Shown here: positions 8,651 through 17,664 of the stretch, in pieces
Layout of the letters: each line of letters opens with the position of its first letter
Numbering within the stretch: the first letter of the stretch is position 1
Origin: an uncultured Marinoscillum sp.
GTDB taxonomy: Bacteria; Bacteroidota; Bacteroidia; Cytophagales; MED-G16
Direction of reading: 5' to 3'
NCBI GenBank assembly: GCA_902529805.1
Contig: CABZXU010000011.1
Location: 1 to 55,504 of the forward strand
Length of the DNA stretch: 55,504 nt
Program-made: the position numbers and the translations under genes
Notes under the pieces: generated by a model
Seen by the model: only the letters and a program-made list of their open reading frames with translations
What the model was told of the DNA's origin: nothing
Database searches by the model: none

Positions 8651-9286
8651 CTAATAAGACTTTATTAAGTGATTTATATCAATAATTAATCTATTAGTTT
8701 CTATTCTGGATGTTCCATCATAAACTCCTCTTATTCTTCTTTCTTTATCAACAAGTAAAAATGAACTTCCATGTAAAAATCCACCCGGAGCTTTTTCTTC
8801 TTCTTTAGCAGCTACCAAATAACTATTCTCACCTAAATTATATATTTGATCCAAATCTCCAGTAAGAAAATGCCATTTTTCATCATCTACTTCTAAGTTT
8901 TCTGAATATTCTTTTAACTTTTCAACAGTATCATTTTTTGGATCAATAGTATGAGAAACAAATGAAACATTACTATTATCTTCATATGTTTTATAAACAT
9001 AAAATAAATTTCTTTGCATTTTACGACAAATACTTGGACAAGAAGTAAAAAAGAAATCAGCAATGTAAATTTTATGTTCTAGTGTTTCGTTTGTTATTAT
9101 TTTGCCATTTTGATTAAATAATTTAAAATTTTGTATCATATGATCTAATGTATCATATGAGATCGATCCATTTTCTAAAGTTTTAGAGTTTACTATTGGT
9201 ATTCCGTAAATTGGCAGTTCAATTTTTTTGTTCTCACAGAAAAATAGAATAAATGATAATGAAATTATAATAGATTTTTTAAACAT
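8651..9286 (-). CDS. SCO1/SenC family copper-binding lipoprotein
   Basis: This is a 211-residue thioredoxin-fold protein that in the known family delivers copper to, or reduces, the CuA site of cytochrome c oxidase. The start at 9286 is chosen because it gives a lipoprotein signal (MFKKSIIISLSFILFFC, Cys17); the frame stays open to 9349 but that extension has no signal character. The copper ligands are TSCPSIC (Cys83, Cys87) and His in GFLHGSS (about residue 173). The start overlaps the end of the PAP2 gene by eight bases, so the two are translationally linked. No cytochrome oxidase gene is in the window. Confidence 0.92.
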   Translation of the reverse strand: MFKKSIIISLSFILFFCENKKIELPIYGIPIVNSKTLENGSISYDTLDHMIQNFKLFNQNGKIITNETLEHKIYIADFFFTSCPSICRKMQRNLFYVYKTYEDNSNVSFVSHTIDPKNDTVEKLKEYSENLEVDDEKWHFLTGDLDQIYNLGENSYLVAAKEEEKAPGGFLHGSSFLLVDKERRIRGVYDGTSRIETNRLIIDINHLIKSY

Positions 9287-9848
9287 TTTTTTTAAAATAA
9301 AATTTTTGAAATTTAAATATTGATACTGAAACGATTGCACCAATTCCACTTCCAGCTAATACATCTAATGGATAGTGTACTCCTAAATATATTCTGCTAT
9401 ATGAAATTAAAATACTCCAAATAAATAAATAAATAAATATTTTATTTTTTTTGAAGAATAAATACATAATAGTTGCTAAAGAAAAAGTAGTTGATGCGTG
9501 TGATGATGCAAAACCATACATCCCTCTGCAAATTCCTACTAAGTTGATAGATCCATTTATCTCATTATCATGACATGGTCTTAATCTTTCAAAAAATGGT
9601 TTCATAATCGAGCTTGTTATAAAATCAGATAAAATAACTGCTAAAATGATCAAAGAAAGTTGCAAATATTTAAATTTATTTTTTTGATTTAATATATAGT
9701 ATATTAAAATAATATACAGTGGAATCCAAATATACTTATCGCTAATCAAATACATTAACTGATCCATGAAAGGATTATTAAAATTATTTATAAGGAAAAA
9801 TATATTTTTATCTATGTATTCTAAAAATAGATTTAGATTTTCAAACAA
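9279..9848 (-). CDS. PAP2 superfamily membrane phosphatase
   Basis: A 189-residue polytopic membrane protein with about five transmembrane helices. The three PAP2 phosphatase motifs are intact: KPFFERLRP (KxxxxxxRP), SSHAST around residue 110, and SRIYLGVHYPLD (SRxxxxxHxxxD). Likely substrates are undecaprenyl diphosphate or a lipid phosphate on the periplasmic face. The bacterial family is often annotated as undecaprenyl-diphosphatase, but specificity cannot be told here. It is co-transcribed with the SCO1-like gene and divergent from the RNA methyltransferase across 34 bases. Confidence 0.9.
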   Translation of the reverse strand: MFENLNLFLEYIDKNIFFLINNFNNPFMDQLMYLISDKYIWIPLYIILIYYILNQKNKFKYLQLSLIILAVILSDFITSSIMKPFFERLRPCHDNEINGSINLVGICRGMYGFASSHASTTFSLATIMYLFFKKNKIFIYLFIWSILISYSRIYLGVHYPLDVLAGSGIGAIVSVSIFKFQKFYFKKNV

Positions 9849-9882
9849 GTTATTCTAAATTTAAATATTATTTTTAAATTAT

Positions 9883-10623
9883 ATGATATCAAAATCTGAA
9901 ATCAAGTTAATTAAATCTTTGAAATTAAAGAAATATAGAATTATTAATAAACTATTCCTTTTAGAAGGTATCAAAAGTATTAATGAAGTATTAAACTCTG
10001 ACTTCATAATAAGAAAAATCATTCTTAATAAATCTTCAATGAATAAACTAAAACCATTATCAAATAGTAAAATTAAAATTGATTTTTTTAACTCAAAGTC
10101 ATTGTCATCAATTGGAAATTTAAAATCAAATTCTGATGCAATAGCAATAGTTGAAATGAAAGATAATTTTAGAAAAATTAAATATTATAATTATTCAGTT
10201 GTTTTAGATGGAATTAGGGATCCAGGAAATCTAGGAACAATCATTAGAACTTGTGATTGGTATGGGATAAAAAATATTATTTGTTCAATGGATTCTGTTG
10301 ACTTATATAATCCAAAAGTTATTCAATCGTCAATGGGTTCATTTTCTAGAGTTAACGTTTATTTTAGAAATTTAAGGGAGTTTTTCAACAAAAATGACTT
10401 ATTTGTTTACGGAACAATACTCAATTCAAAAAATTATCATGAAATTAAATTCAAAAAAAAAGGTATATTACTTTTTGGTAATGAATCTAAAGGGATTTCA
10501 TCAAACTTACATAAATTTATTAATAAAAAAATTTCCATTTATGGTAATGGAAAAGCTGAGTCATTAAATGTTGCAATTTCATCTGCTTTAATACTTGATA
10601 AAGTAAAAAAAATCATAAAATAA
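9883..10623 (+). CDS. SpoU/TrmH family RNA 2'-O-methyltransferase
   Basis: A 246-residue SPOUT enzyme that methylates a ribose in rRNA or tRNA with S-adenosylmethionine. The N-terminal part (about 1-90) is the substrate-binding domain. The trefoil-knot domain holds motif 1 (DPGNLGTIIRTCDWYG), motif 2 (LLFGNESKGIS) and motif 3 (ESLNVAISSALIL). The layout matches the RlmB/TsnR-like group, but the exact target base is unknown. It is followed four bases later by the beta-lactamase-fold lipoprotein gene. Confidence 0.93.
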   Translation: MISKSEIKLIKSLKLKKYRIINKLFLLEGIKSINEVLNSDFIIRKIILNKSSMNKLKPLSNSKIKIDFFNSKSLSSIGNLKSNSDAIAIVEMKDNFRKIKYYNYSVVLDGIRDPGNLGTIIRTCDWYGIKNIICSMDSVDLYNPKVIQSSMGSFSRVNVYFRNLREFFNKNDLFVYGTILNSKNYHEIKFKKKGILLFGNESKGISSNLHKFINKKISIYGNGKAESLNVAISSALILDKVKKIIK

Positions 10624-10627
10624 GGTT

Positions 10628-11500
10628 ATGAGAAATTTTTATATTCATTTTATATTCATTTCAATATCAATCAGTTGTAATAACCTGAATTTAGAAGATG
10701 AAATAATAAATAAATTTGAAAATTTTGACGGTGAGTTTGCAATAGCTTATAAAGACTTATCATCAGATAATCAAATTCTTTATAATGAAAAAGTAAATTT
10801 TCATGCTGCAAGTACCATGAAAACACCTTTAATGATTGAGGTTTTCAATCAGATTAATGAAAATAAGTTTAATCTTTATGATTCAATTCTTATAATTAAT
10901 CAATTTAAAAGTATTGTTGATGATTCTTTTTTTAGTCTTTCTGATATTGAGGATAGTGAAAAAGATTTGTATGAGCATTTAGGGAAAAAAAAATCAATTT
11001 ATTCTCTTGTATTTGATATGATAACTGTAAGTAGCAATTTCGCAACTAACTTGATAATTGATTATGTTGGAGCTGAAAATGTAAATAAAACAATGAGAAA
11101 AATTGGAGCTAACGATATTAATGTTTTAAGAGGAGTTGAAGATATAAAAGCATTTGAAAAAGGTTTGAATAACACTACTACTGCTTATGATTTAATGATC
11201 ATTTTTGAAAAACTTGCAGAAGGTGAGATTATTGATAAATTTAGTTCTGAAAAAATGATTGAAATATTATTAAATCAAAAATACAAAGATAAAATAGGAC
11301 TCTATCTTCCAAAAAATATAAGGATTGCAAGTAAAGATGGAATTATCTCAAGTGCAGTTCATGATTCTGGAATTGTTTTTCTTCCTGATGGAAGAAAATA
11401 TATTTTGGTTATTTTATCAAAAAACTTGAATGATATTGAAAATGCTTCAAAGCTTATAGCTGAGGTATCAAAACTAATATATGAGCATTCATATCAATAA
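10628..11500 (+). CDS. class A beta-lactamase-fold serine hydrolase, lipoprotein
   Basis: A 290-residue protein with a lipobox (SISC, Cys about 17) and a serine beta-lactamase/penicillin-binding fold. The nucleophile motif STMK lies near residues 62-65, SSNFATN near 134 takes the place of the SDN element, and SKDG near 235 is the KTG-like triad. The Glu-166 region is not classical, so antibiotic hydrolysis should not be assumed. A peptidoglycan-related or orphan role is as likely. Its last 12 bases overlap the end of the convergent Nudix gene. Confidence 0.85.
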   Translation: MRNFYIHFIFISISISCNNLNLEDEIINKFENFDGEFAIAYKDLSSDNQILYNEKVNFHAASTMKTPLMIEVFNQINENKFNLYDSILIINQFKSIVDDSFFSLSDIEDSEKDLYEHLGKKKSIYSLVFDMITVSSNFATNLIIDYVGAENVNKTMRKIGANDINVLRGVEDIKAFEKGLNNTTTAYDLMIIFEKLAEGEIIDKFSSEKMIEILLNQKYKDKIGLYLPKNIRIASKDGIISSAVHDSGIVFLPDGRKYILVILSKNLNDIENASKLIAEVSKLIYEHSYQ

Positions 11501-11977
11501 ATTTTTCTTTTCAATTTCTTCTTTCATAGAAATAATTTCTATTTTTTCATCGTAATCAACAGAAATAATAAATTTTTTTTTATTTATAATATATTTGTAA
11601 ATTATATCATCAGTTTTTGGTGTAGGAATATTTTTTATTTCTTGAAAACTTATCCATTTCAATTTACCTTCATTTGATTTAGGAATATCAATAGAATTAG
11701 TCTCAACAAGATAAATATATGATATCCAATTATAATCAATAGGTGATGTTTCAGTTAATAATCCATAAAACTCAAGGTTATTAAACTTTAAACCTGTTTC
11801 CTCAAATGTTTCTCTTATTGCGGCCTTTAGGGGATTCTCATAACCTTTTAATTTTCCTCCAACTGGAACATATTTTCCTATATTTGGTTTATTATTTCTT
11901 TTTAATAAAAGAAATCTGTCTTTATTTTTTATAACACATAAAGAGGCAATTTTTTTAATGCCTATTAAATTTGCCAT
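11489..11977 (-). CDS. Nudix hydrolase (MutT-like)
   Basis: A 162-residue cytoplasmic hydrolase of nucleoside diphosphates linked to another moiety. A complete Nudix box, Gx5Ex7REUxEExGU, runs from Gly41 to Leu63 and includes RETFEETG. The preceding GKYVPVGGKL is typical of the 8-oxo-dGTP-like subgroup. The tail ends in basic and acidic repeats with no further domain. The protein starts 21 bases after the upstream gene stops on the same strand. Confidence 0.92.
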   Translation of the reverse strand: MANLIGIKKIASLCVIKNKDRFLLLKRNNKPNIGKYVPVGGKLKGYENPLKAAIRETFEETGLKFNNLEFYGLLTETSPIDYNWISYIYLVETNSIDIPKSNEGKLKWISFQEIKNIPTPKTDDIIYKYIINKKKFIISVDYDEKIEIISMKEEIEKKNLLI

Positions 11978-11998
11978 TACTTAGAAATGTTTTTATTC

Positions 11999-13204
11999 TT
12001 AAAATAGTGAAATAGGAATTTTAAATGTTTCAATATTTTTTTTCCCTTTCTCCTCTTTAGTAAATGATAGAATAATATCATTATTTATATTCTCAATTTG
12101 AGGAAAACCAGATATTCTTTTTGTAGAAATATTTGATGGGTTAATTATTTCACTTTTATTTCCATTTGGATCAATTTTTCTTAATAAAATTTTACCTACT
12201 CCTTTATCTGTATCAATCCAACTAACTATAACACTTCCATTTTTTAGCATTTCTAAATCAATTCTTCCTAAAGGTTTTGATTCTTCATTATTTATTTTAA
12301 TTAGATTTCCAAAAGATTCCCCATTATTGTTTGAAAATTTTAAGTTGATAGTTGGTTTTCCATTTGATAAAGTAAACCAAGCTATAGCAATATATTTATC
12401 ATTTGAATCTATGGAAGGACCATTTACTGGACAACCATAAATTTTCCAGTTATCTTCATTTAAATTTTTTGGTTTAGACCAAATATTATTTATAAGTCTT
12501 GATACAGAAATATCTCTTATTTCATTGTCTGATCTATCTCGATATACAACAATTGGTGTATTATTAGAAACTGCTATACTTGTTTGACAACATTCACAAA
12601 CTTGATCATCAACTTCATATTCTTCAACTATTTTACCATTTGAATCAATGAAAGCAGATCTTAAGGTCATAGGTCCTCCATATTCATGATTATTTAACTC
12701 TTTATTCAAATAATTTGTTTTTCTTCCATCAAGCCAAGACGCTATAAACCCGTCTTTGAACGGTTTAATAGAAACAAAACCATGTTCAGACTTTGTATTA
12801 TCAGTATTTAAAAATTTTTCTTCAGACCATTCGTCTTTATTAATCAAATATTTTATATCATAGGCAAAGGTTAAATCATAACTTTTTTTTAAGTAATGTG
12901 CAATCATATAATTTGTTTTTGAATTAACTGCTATTGATGGGAAATCTGCCCAATTTATAAACCATTCTTTTCCTTTAACGATTAATTTTTTTTCTAACCA
13001 CTGATTATTTTCTAATCTACTATAATACAAAAAATTATTTACCGAATCTGTTTCTATCCATGACATATAAATATTACTTTCATCAGAAAAAAGGTATGAT
13101 ACCTCACTACTTTTTGATTTATCAAAATTTATTTTCTTAATATTTTCATTACATGAAAATAAAATAATAATAATCAATATCTTATTAAGATGTTGAAGAT
13201 GCAT
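11999..13204 (-). CDS. sialidase-like (BNR repeat) lipoprotein with a CxCC motif
   Basis: A 401-residue exported lipoprotein (lipobox LFSC, Cys about 18) predicted to fold as a beta-propeller. Asp-box-like turns can be seen, for example SNNNGESFG near residue 300, and SWLDGRK and SWIDTDKG recur at blade positions. Around residue 203 lies CECCQTS, a Cys cluster seen in a subset of bacterial sialidase-like proteins; its role is unknown. The catalytic residues of true sialidases are not apparent, so a binding or sensing role is possible. The first 20 bases overlap the end of the transporter gene, so the two are probably co-transcribed. Confidence 0.7.
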   Translation of the reverse strand: MHLQHLNKILIIIILFSCNENIKKINFDKSKSSEVSYLFSDESNIYMSWIETDSVNNFLYYSRLENNQWLEKKLIVKGKEWFINWADFPSIAVNSKTNYMIAHYLKKSYDLTFAYDIKYLINKDEWSEEKFLNTDNTKSEHGFVSIKPFKDGFIASWLDGRKTNYLNKELNNHEYGGPMTLRSAFIDSNGKIVEEYEVDDQVCECCQTSIAVSNNTPIVVYRDRSDNEIRDISVSRLINNIWSKPKNLNEDNWKIYGCPVNGPSIDSNDKYIAIAWFTLSNGKPTINLKFSNNNGESFGNLIKINNEESKPLGRIDLEMLKNGSVIVSWIDTDKGVGKILLRKIDPNGNKSEIINPSNISTKRISGFPQIENINNDIILSFTKEEKGKKNIETFKIPISLF

Positions 13205-13946
13205 AATCTTTACATTTTTTGGCTAATGATTTTCCTAAATATTTATCAATAATAAAGTGTCCAAAATAAATAAGAGGGGTTATTAAAATTGCCACCATAA
13301 ATTTAAATAAATAGTTATCTTTTCCAACTAAAAACACTTCATTTAAAGACCAAGATTTATTTTCTGGAGAAAGTAAATAAAAAGCGATAAATAATATTAA
13401 AAAACTATCAATAAATTGTGAAATAAGAGTTGATCCAGTTGCTCTTAACCAAATAAACTTTTCGCCGGTAATTCTTTTTATTTTTTGAAAAACATGTACA
13501 TCAAGAATTTGAGCAACTAAAAAAGCAATAATAGATCCAATAATTATTCCAGAACTTTGAGTGAATATAGCATTATATGCATAATTAATATTGAAATAAT
13601 TTCCTGAATTATCAAGCTTATTAACCTCTAACCAAAAATCAGCGGGTTTTAATTTTGTAGAAATAAATATTACTAAAAAAATGTATGATATAAGTATTAC
13701 AGTAAAGTAACTTATTTTTTTGACACCTTCCTTTCCGAAATATTCATTTATAATATCTGTACCAATAAATACAACTGGCCATATTACTACTCCAACAGAT
13801 AAATTGAAATTCAAAAATAAATTAACCTCAAATATTTTTGTACCTAAAATTTCTGCTATTATGGCATTGGTAATAAAAAAGCCACAGAGTATAAAAAAAA
13901 TATTATTTACTTTTTTTTGTTCCTTTTCTGAAAATCCCTTCATCAA
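13185..13946 (-). CDS. queuosine precursor transporter (VUT family, YhhQ-like)
   Basis: A 253-residue inner-membrane protein with about six hydrophobic helices. The family pattern is clear: an early helix with NAIIAEILGTKIFEV, then VGVVIWPVVFIGTDIINEYFG, and later FIWLRATGSTLISQFIDS with the conserved Arg and Gln. Such proteins import 7-deazaguanine precursors (preQ0/preQ1) for queuosine tRNA modification. Its 3' end overlaps the sialidase-like lipoprotein, an unexpected partner. No que genes occur in this window. Confidence 0.9.
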   Translation of the reverse strand: MMKGFSEKEQKKVNNIFFILCGFFITNAIIAEILGTKIFEVNLFLNFNLSVGVVIWPVVFIGTDIINEYFGKEGVKKISYFTVILISYIFLVIFISTKLKPADFWLEVNKLDNSGNYFNINYAYNAIFTQSSGIIIGSIIAFLVAQILDVHVFQKIKRITGEKFIWLRATGSTLISQFIDSFLILFIAFYLLSPENKSWSLNEVFLVGKDNYLFKFMVAILITPLIYFGHFIIDKYLGKSLAKKCKDYASSTS

Positions 13947-13955
13947 AATTTTTAG

Positions 13956-14516
13956 TTATTCTAGATTTTTTTCTATCTCATCTAGAAATATTGAATCTAT
14001 TGATTCTTGAACTGAAGGTAAAAGGGAAAGGACTTTATCTAATTTTGCTATTTTTCCTAATTGAATTAAATGCTTTGCTTCTTTTACCATTGGATAACCA
14101 GTATAAGTATGAGTTACTGCAAAAGGAAGACTGGTTTCATTTACTAATTTTACTAATTCTGATGCTTCATTAGAATCGTATGTCATTGGTTTATCAATTA
14201 TTACAGGAAACCCCCTCTTCAAAGCTTTAAATGCTGGATCAAAATGTACATGATTGGGTGTTACTATTGAAACAACATCCATGCGATCTGATGGATCTAA
14301 CTTAGACTCTAGGTCTATCATATCTTCATAACTTTTATATATTCTATTAGAATTTAAAAATAGTTTTTTTCCAGTTTCCAGTGAATTTTCAAAATCACTA
14401 CTAAATGAGCCACAAACCAATTCATAACAATTATCGAGATATGCCGCATTTCTATGAATAGCTCCAATAAATGATCCACCACCGCCACCAATCATACCCA
14501 ATTTTAATTTATTCAT
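13956..14516 (-). pseudogene. Gfo/Idh/MocA oxidoreductase, N-terminal half only
   Basis: Only the Rossmann half is present (186 residues against about 380 for the subfamily). LGMIGGGGGSFIGAIHR is the dinucleotide-binding loop, ELVCGSFSSD follows, then IVTPNHVHFDP and IDKPMTYD with the catalytic-region Lys, and THTYTGYPMVKEA. The match holds to about GKIAKLDKV (residue 161). After that come about 25 residues unlike the family and a stop, with no C-terminal domain. The subfamily features match the C-terminal half at 1-637 well, so this may be the detached front of the same gene, or a truncated paralogue. It could still produce a stable NAD-binding fragment. Confidence 0.8.
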
Positions 14517-14571
14517 AGATTATATTTTATTTAGAAATTAACAATTATTTTTTAAAAATTTGAATAATTGT

Positions 14572-16665
14572 TTATAGAATAATTGAATCATTAATTTTTT
14601 TTAAATTTAAAGAATAAAATTCTTCAAAAATATTGAACTTATTATTTTTATTAAATTCTTTCTTCTTATAACTACCATCTTCTTGGAGCACATAAGAATT
14701 CATATTATCTCTTAAATTATAATTTAATATAGTTATTACTTGTTTTTTAATTAACTCATCATTTATCTTGAATAATGATTCTATTCTTCTTTTATAACTT
14801 CTAATCATTATATCCGCACTTCCAGAAAAAATTAAAGGATCATTATTATTATGAAAATAATATAACCTACTATGTTCTAAGTAATCTCCTACAATTGATA
14901 TGACTTTTATATTTTCACTTAAATTTTTTCTATCAGGTCTTAAACAACAAATCCCTCTGACTACTAAACAAATTTTTACACCTGCATTACTTGCATCATA
15001 AAGTTTATTTATAACTGTTTTATCTTGTAATGAATTAATTTTTATACAAATCTTTCCTTCTCCTCCATTATTTACATTTTTAATTTCTTTTTCTATAAAA
15101 CTTATTATTTTATTTCTCATATAATTAGGTGATGTTAATAAGTTTTCATAATCATCTGGAATAGAGTGTCCAGTAATTACATTAAAAAACTTTAAGGCAT
15201 CTTTTGTGTAAGATTTATTTGAAGTCATTAATCCAACATCTGTATATAATTTAGAAGTAGTTTCATTATAATTTCCTGTTCCCATATGAGCATAATTTTT
15301 TACCTTTTTACCTTCTCTTCTAACTATCAGAAGAAGTTTTGTATGGGTCTTTAAAGCACCTATACCATAAATAACATAACATCCGGCTTTCTCTAACTTA
15401 TATCCATTTTTAAAATTATTTTCTTCATCAAATCTTGCCTTAACCTCAAAAAGAACTGAAACATGTTTTCCATTTTCAGCAGCTTTCAATAATTCATCAA
15501 TAACTCTTGAATTTTTTGCTGTTCTGTATAATGTTATTTTAATTGATAAAACACCTGGATCTTCAGCAGCTTCTTTTAACAAATTTATTACTGGGTCAAA
15601 TGAGTTATAAGGATGATGTAAAAAAATATCTTTATTAGAAAGTATTTTAAATATACTTTTTTCTCCCAAACCCTTTAAATCAAAAGGCCTGATCTGCGAT
15701 GGATATTTGGGAAGTAATTCTGAAAACTCATCGTAATTAAGAACCTGAGAAATAGATGAGAGGTCTATAAAAGATTTTTTAGATAATTTCATTAAATTAA
15801 ATTCATCAATTTTAAAAATTTTTTGAAGTTCTTTTATCACATTTTTATCATAGTCATTTGATACATCTAATCTCACTACTCTACTAAATTTTCTATCTTT
15901 TAACTTTTGTTTTAATTCTTCTAAAAAATTTGATTCTATATCTTCAGATTCTTCTAGAGTATAATCGCCATTTCTAAGTATTCTAAATAAAGTAAGACTT
16001 TCAATTAAAATACCTTTAAAAAATCTTTTAATATATTTTCTAATAATATTTTCAATAGGTATAAAATATACTTTACCGTTAATTTTATATTCAAAAAACC
16101 TTGGTATATTTTGAGGAATTTGTATAAATGATATTTTATTTTTAGATAATTTTTTTTTAGACTTTGTTACAACTCCAAAAATTAGAACTTTATTCATTAA
16201 AATAGGAAAAGAATGAAGACTATCAAAAACCATTGGGGTTATCATCGGAAATATTGTTTTTTTAAAATATTTTTTAGCTTTTTTTCTGCCATCATTATCT
16301 AATAAATCCAAGTCTCCAACAAATATTTTTTCTTTTTCCATTAGAGGAATTATAGAACTAACAAAAAAGTTATTGAAATCATCAAAAAACACCTTAGACT
16401 TTTCTAACAAATATTCCCTGAATGGGTTTTCTCTCATTCCTGAGTAATCAATTCTATTTTTTTTACTATCAATATAATTATAAAGACTACCTAATCTAAC
16501 CTCAAAAAATTCATCAAAATTTGATGAAACAATTGATAAAAATTTTAGTCTATCTAATAAATTACGATTATCATTCTTAACTTGATCGAGAACTCTATAG
16601 TTGAAATTTAGCCAGCTTAAATCTCTACTAATTAAATTACTTTTATTGATATTTAATAAATTCAT
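14572..16665 (-). CDS. ppk1: polyphosphate kinase 1
   Basis: A 697-residue enzyme making polyphosphate from ATP. Domains are in order: the N-terminal helical domain (SRDLSWLNFNYRVL near residue 15), the head domain with FDSLHSFPIL, and two phospholipase D-like catalytic domains. The autophosphorylated His sits in NYAHMGTGNYNE (about residue 460), and the second His is in LEHSRLYYFHN (about 595). Length is normal. It overlaps the end of mdh by four bases, so the two genes are translationally coupled. Confidence 0.97.
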   Translation of the reverse strand: MNLLNINKSNLISRDLSWLNFNYRVLDQVKNDNRNLLDRLKFLSIVSSNFDEFFEVRLGSLYNYIDSKKNRIDYSGMRENPFREYLLEKSKVFFDDFNNFFVSSIIPLMEKEKIFVGDLDLLDNDGRKKAKKYFKKTIFPMITPMVFDSLHSFPILMNKVLIFGVVTKSKKKLSKNKISFIQIPQNIPRFFEYKINGKVYFIPIENIIRKYIKRFFKGILIESLTLFRILRNGDYTLEESEDIESNFLEELKQKLKDRKFSRVVRLDVSNDYDKNVIKELQKIFKIDEFNLMKLSKKSFIDLSSISQVLNYDEFSELLPKYPSQIRPFDLKGLGEKSIFKILSNKDIFLHHPYNSFDPVINLLKEAAEDPGVLSIKITLYRTAKNSRVIDELLKAAENGKHVSVLFEVKARFDEENNFKNGYKLEKAGCYVIYGIGALKTHTKLLLIVRREGKKVKNYAHMGTGNYNETTSKLYTDVGLMTSNKSYTKDALKFFNVITGHSIPDDYENLLTSPNYMRNKIISFIEKEIKNVNNGGEGKICIKINSLQDKTVINKLYDASNAGVKICLVVRGICCLRPDRKNLSENIKVISIVGDYLEHSRLYYFHNNNDPLIFSGSADIMIRSYKRRIESLFKINDELIKKQVITILNYNLRDNMNSYVLQEDGSYKKKEFNKNNKFNIFEEFYSLNLKKINDSIIL

Positions 16666-17591
16666 TTTAGGTTATCAAGAATACTCATAACTTCCATAAC
16701 ATGTTTTCTAGAGTCTTCTAGTAATTTAATTTCATCTGAATTTAAATCAAGTTCTATAACCTTTTCAATACCATTTTTACCAAGTATTACCGGTACTCCT
16801 AAATAACAATCATTGATATTATATTCACCATTAAGCTTTACACAAACTGGAAAAATTCTTTTTTGATTTTTAATTATAGCCTCAACCATTTGTGCAGCTG
16901 CGGCTCCAGGAGCATACCAAGCAGAAGTACCCATTAATTTTACAAGTTCACCACCACCAAACTTAGTTCTTTCAATTATATCAGAAAGTTTTTTTTCTTC
17001 AATCAATTCAGTAACTGGTATCCCAGCAACTGTTGTATATCTTGGTAATGGGACCATGGTATCACCATGCCCACCCATTAACAATGCTTGAATATCTTTA
17101 GTTGATACATTTAATTCATCTGAAATAAAGGCTCTATATCTTGCTGTATCAAGAATTCCTGCCATTCCCATTATTCTTTCTCTAGGAAAATTTGAGGTAA
17201 TATGAGCTTGATAAGTCATAACATCTAATGGATTTGAGACTATAATCAAAATACAATTAGGAGAATATTTAATAATATTTTCTGTTACAGATTTAACGAT
17301 CTTTGAATTGGTATCTATTAGGTCATCTCTTGACATCCCAGGTTTTCTTGGTAATCCTGAAGTGATAACAACTACATCAGAATTTTTTGTTAATTTATAA
17401 TTGTTGGTTGATCCAATTGTTTTAGTATCATATAAATTGATTGGTGATTTTTGAAAAATGTCTAAAGACTTTCCTTCAGATAAACCTTCCTTAATGTCTA
17501 CTAAAATAATTTCGTTTGATACTTCTTTATATGCCAAAACATCTGCACAAGTTGCTCCAACATTACCAGCACCTACAATAGTTACTTTCAT
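16662..17591 (-). CDS. mdh: malate dehydrogenase, LDH-like type
   Basis: Interconverts malate and oxaloacetate with NAD in the TCA cycle. I start it at 17591, because MKVTIVGAGNVGATCAD is the family's beginning; the open frame continues 11 codons upstream with no conserved sequence. The protein is then 310 residues, normal for the type. VDIKEG gives the NAD-selective Asp, MAGILDTARYRAF the substrate loop partner, and GGHGDTMVPL the catalytic His (about 178). It overlaps ppk1 by four bases at the stop. Confidence 0.97.
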   Translation of the reverse strand: MKVTIVGAGNVGATCADVLAYKEVSNEIILVDIKEGLSEGKSLDIFQKSPINLYDTKTIGSTNNYKLTKNSDVVVITSGLPRKPGMSRDDLIDTNSKIVKSVTENIIKYSPNCILIIVSNPLDVMTYQAHITSNFPRERIMGMAGILDTARYRAFISDELNVSTKDIQALLMGGHGDTMVPLPRYTTVAGIPVTELIEEKKLSDIIERTKFGGGELVKLMGTSAWYAPGAAAAQMVEAIIKNQKRIFPVCVKLNGEYNINDCYLGVPVILGKNGIEKVIELDLNSDEIKLLEDSRKHVMEVMSILDNLK

Positions 17592-17621
17592 AATTTTAAA
17601 TTTATAATTAAACTTTGACCA

Positions 17622-17629
17622 CAAAATTA
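17622..17629 (-). promoter_or_regulatory. candidate Bacteroidota -7 box for mdh-ppk1
   Basis: On the minus strand this reads TAATTTTG, matching TAnnTTTG, 31 bases before the mdh ATG at 17591. The gap to tilS is only 73 bases, and no other match lies closer. The nearest upstream TTG elements are not ideally spaced, so this is tentative. Confidence 0.3.
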
Positions 17630-17664
17630 GAAAAATAGGATCAAAAGATTCATCAATAATAATT

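Noticed and set aside
10628-11500. Antibiotic-resistance beta-lactamase
   Set aside because: Fold motifs fit, but the Glu-166 region and SDN loop are not classical; resistance should not be assumed.
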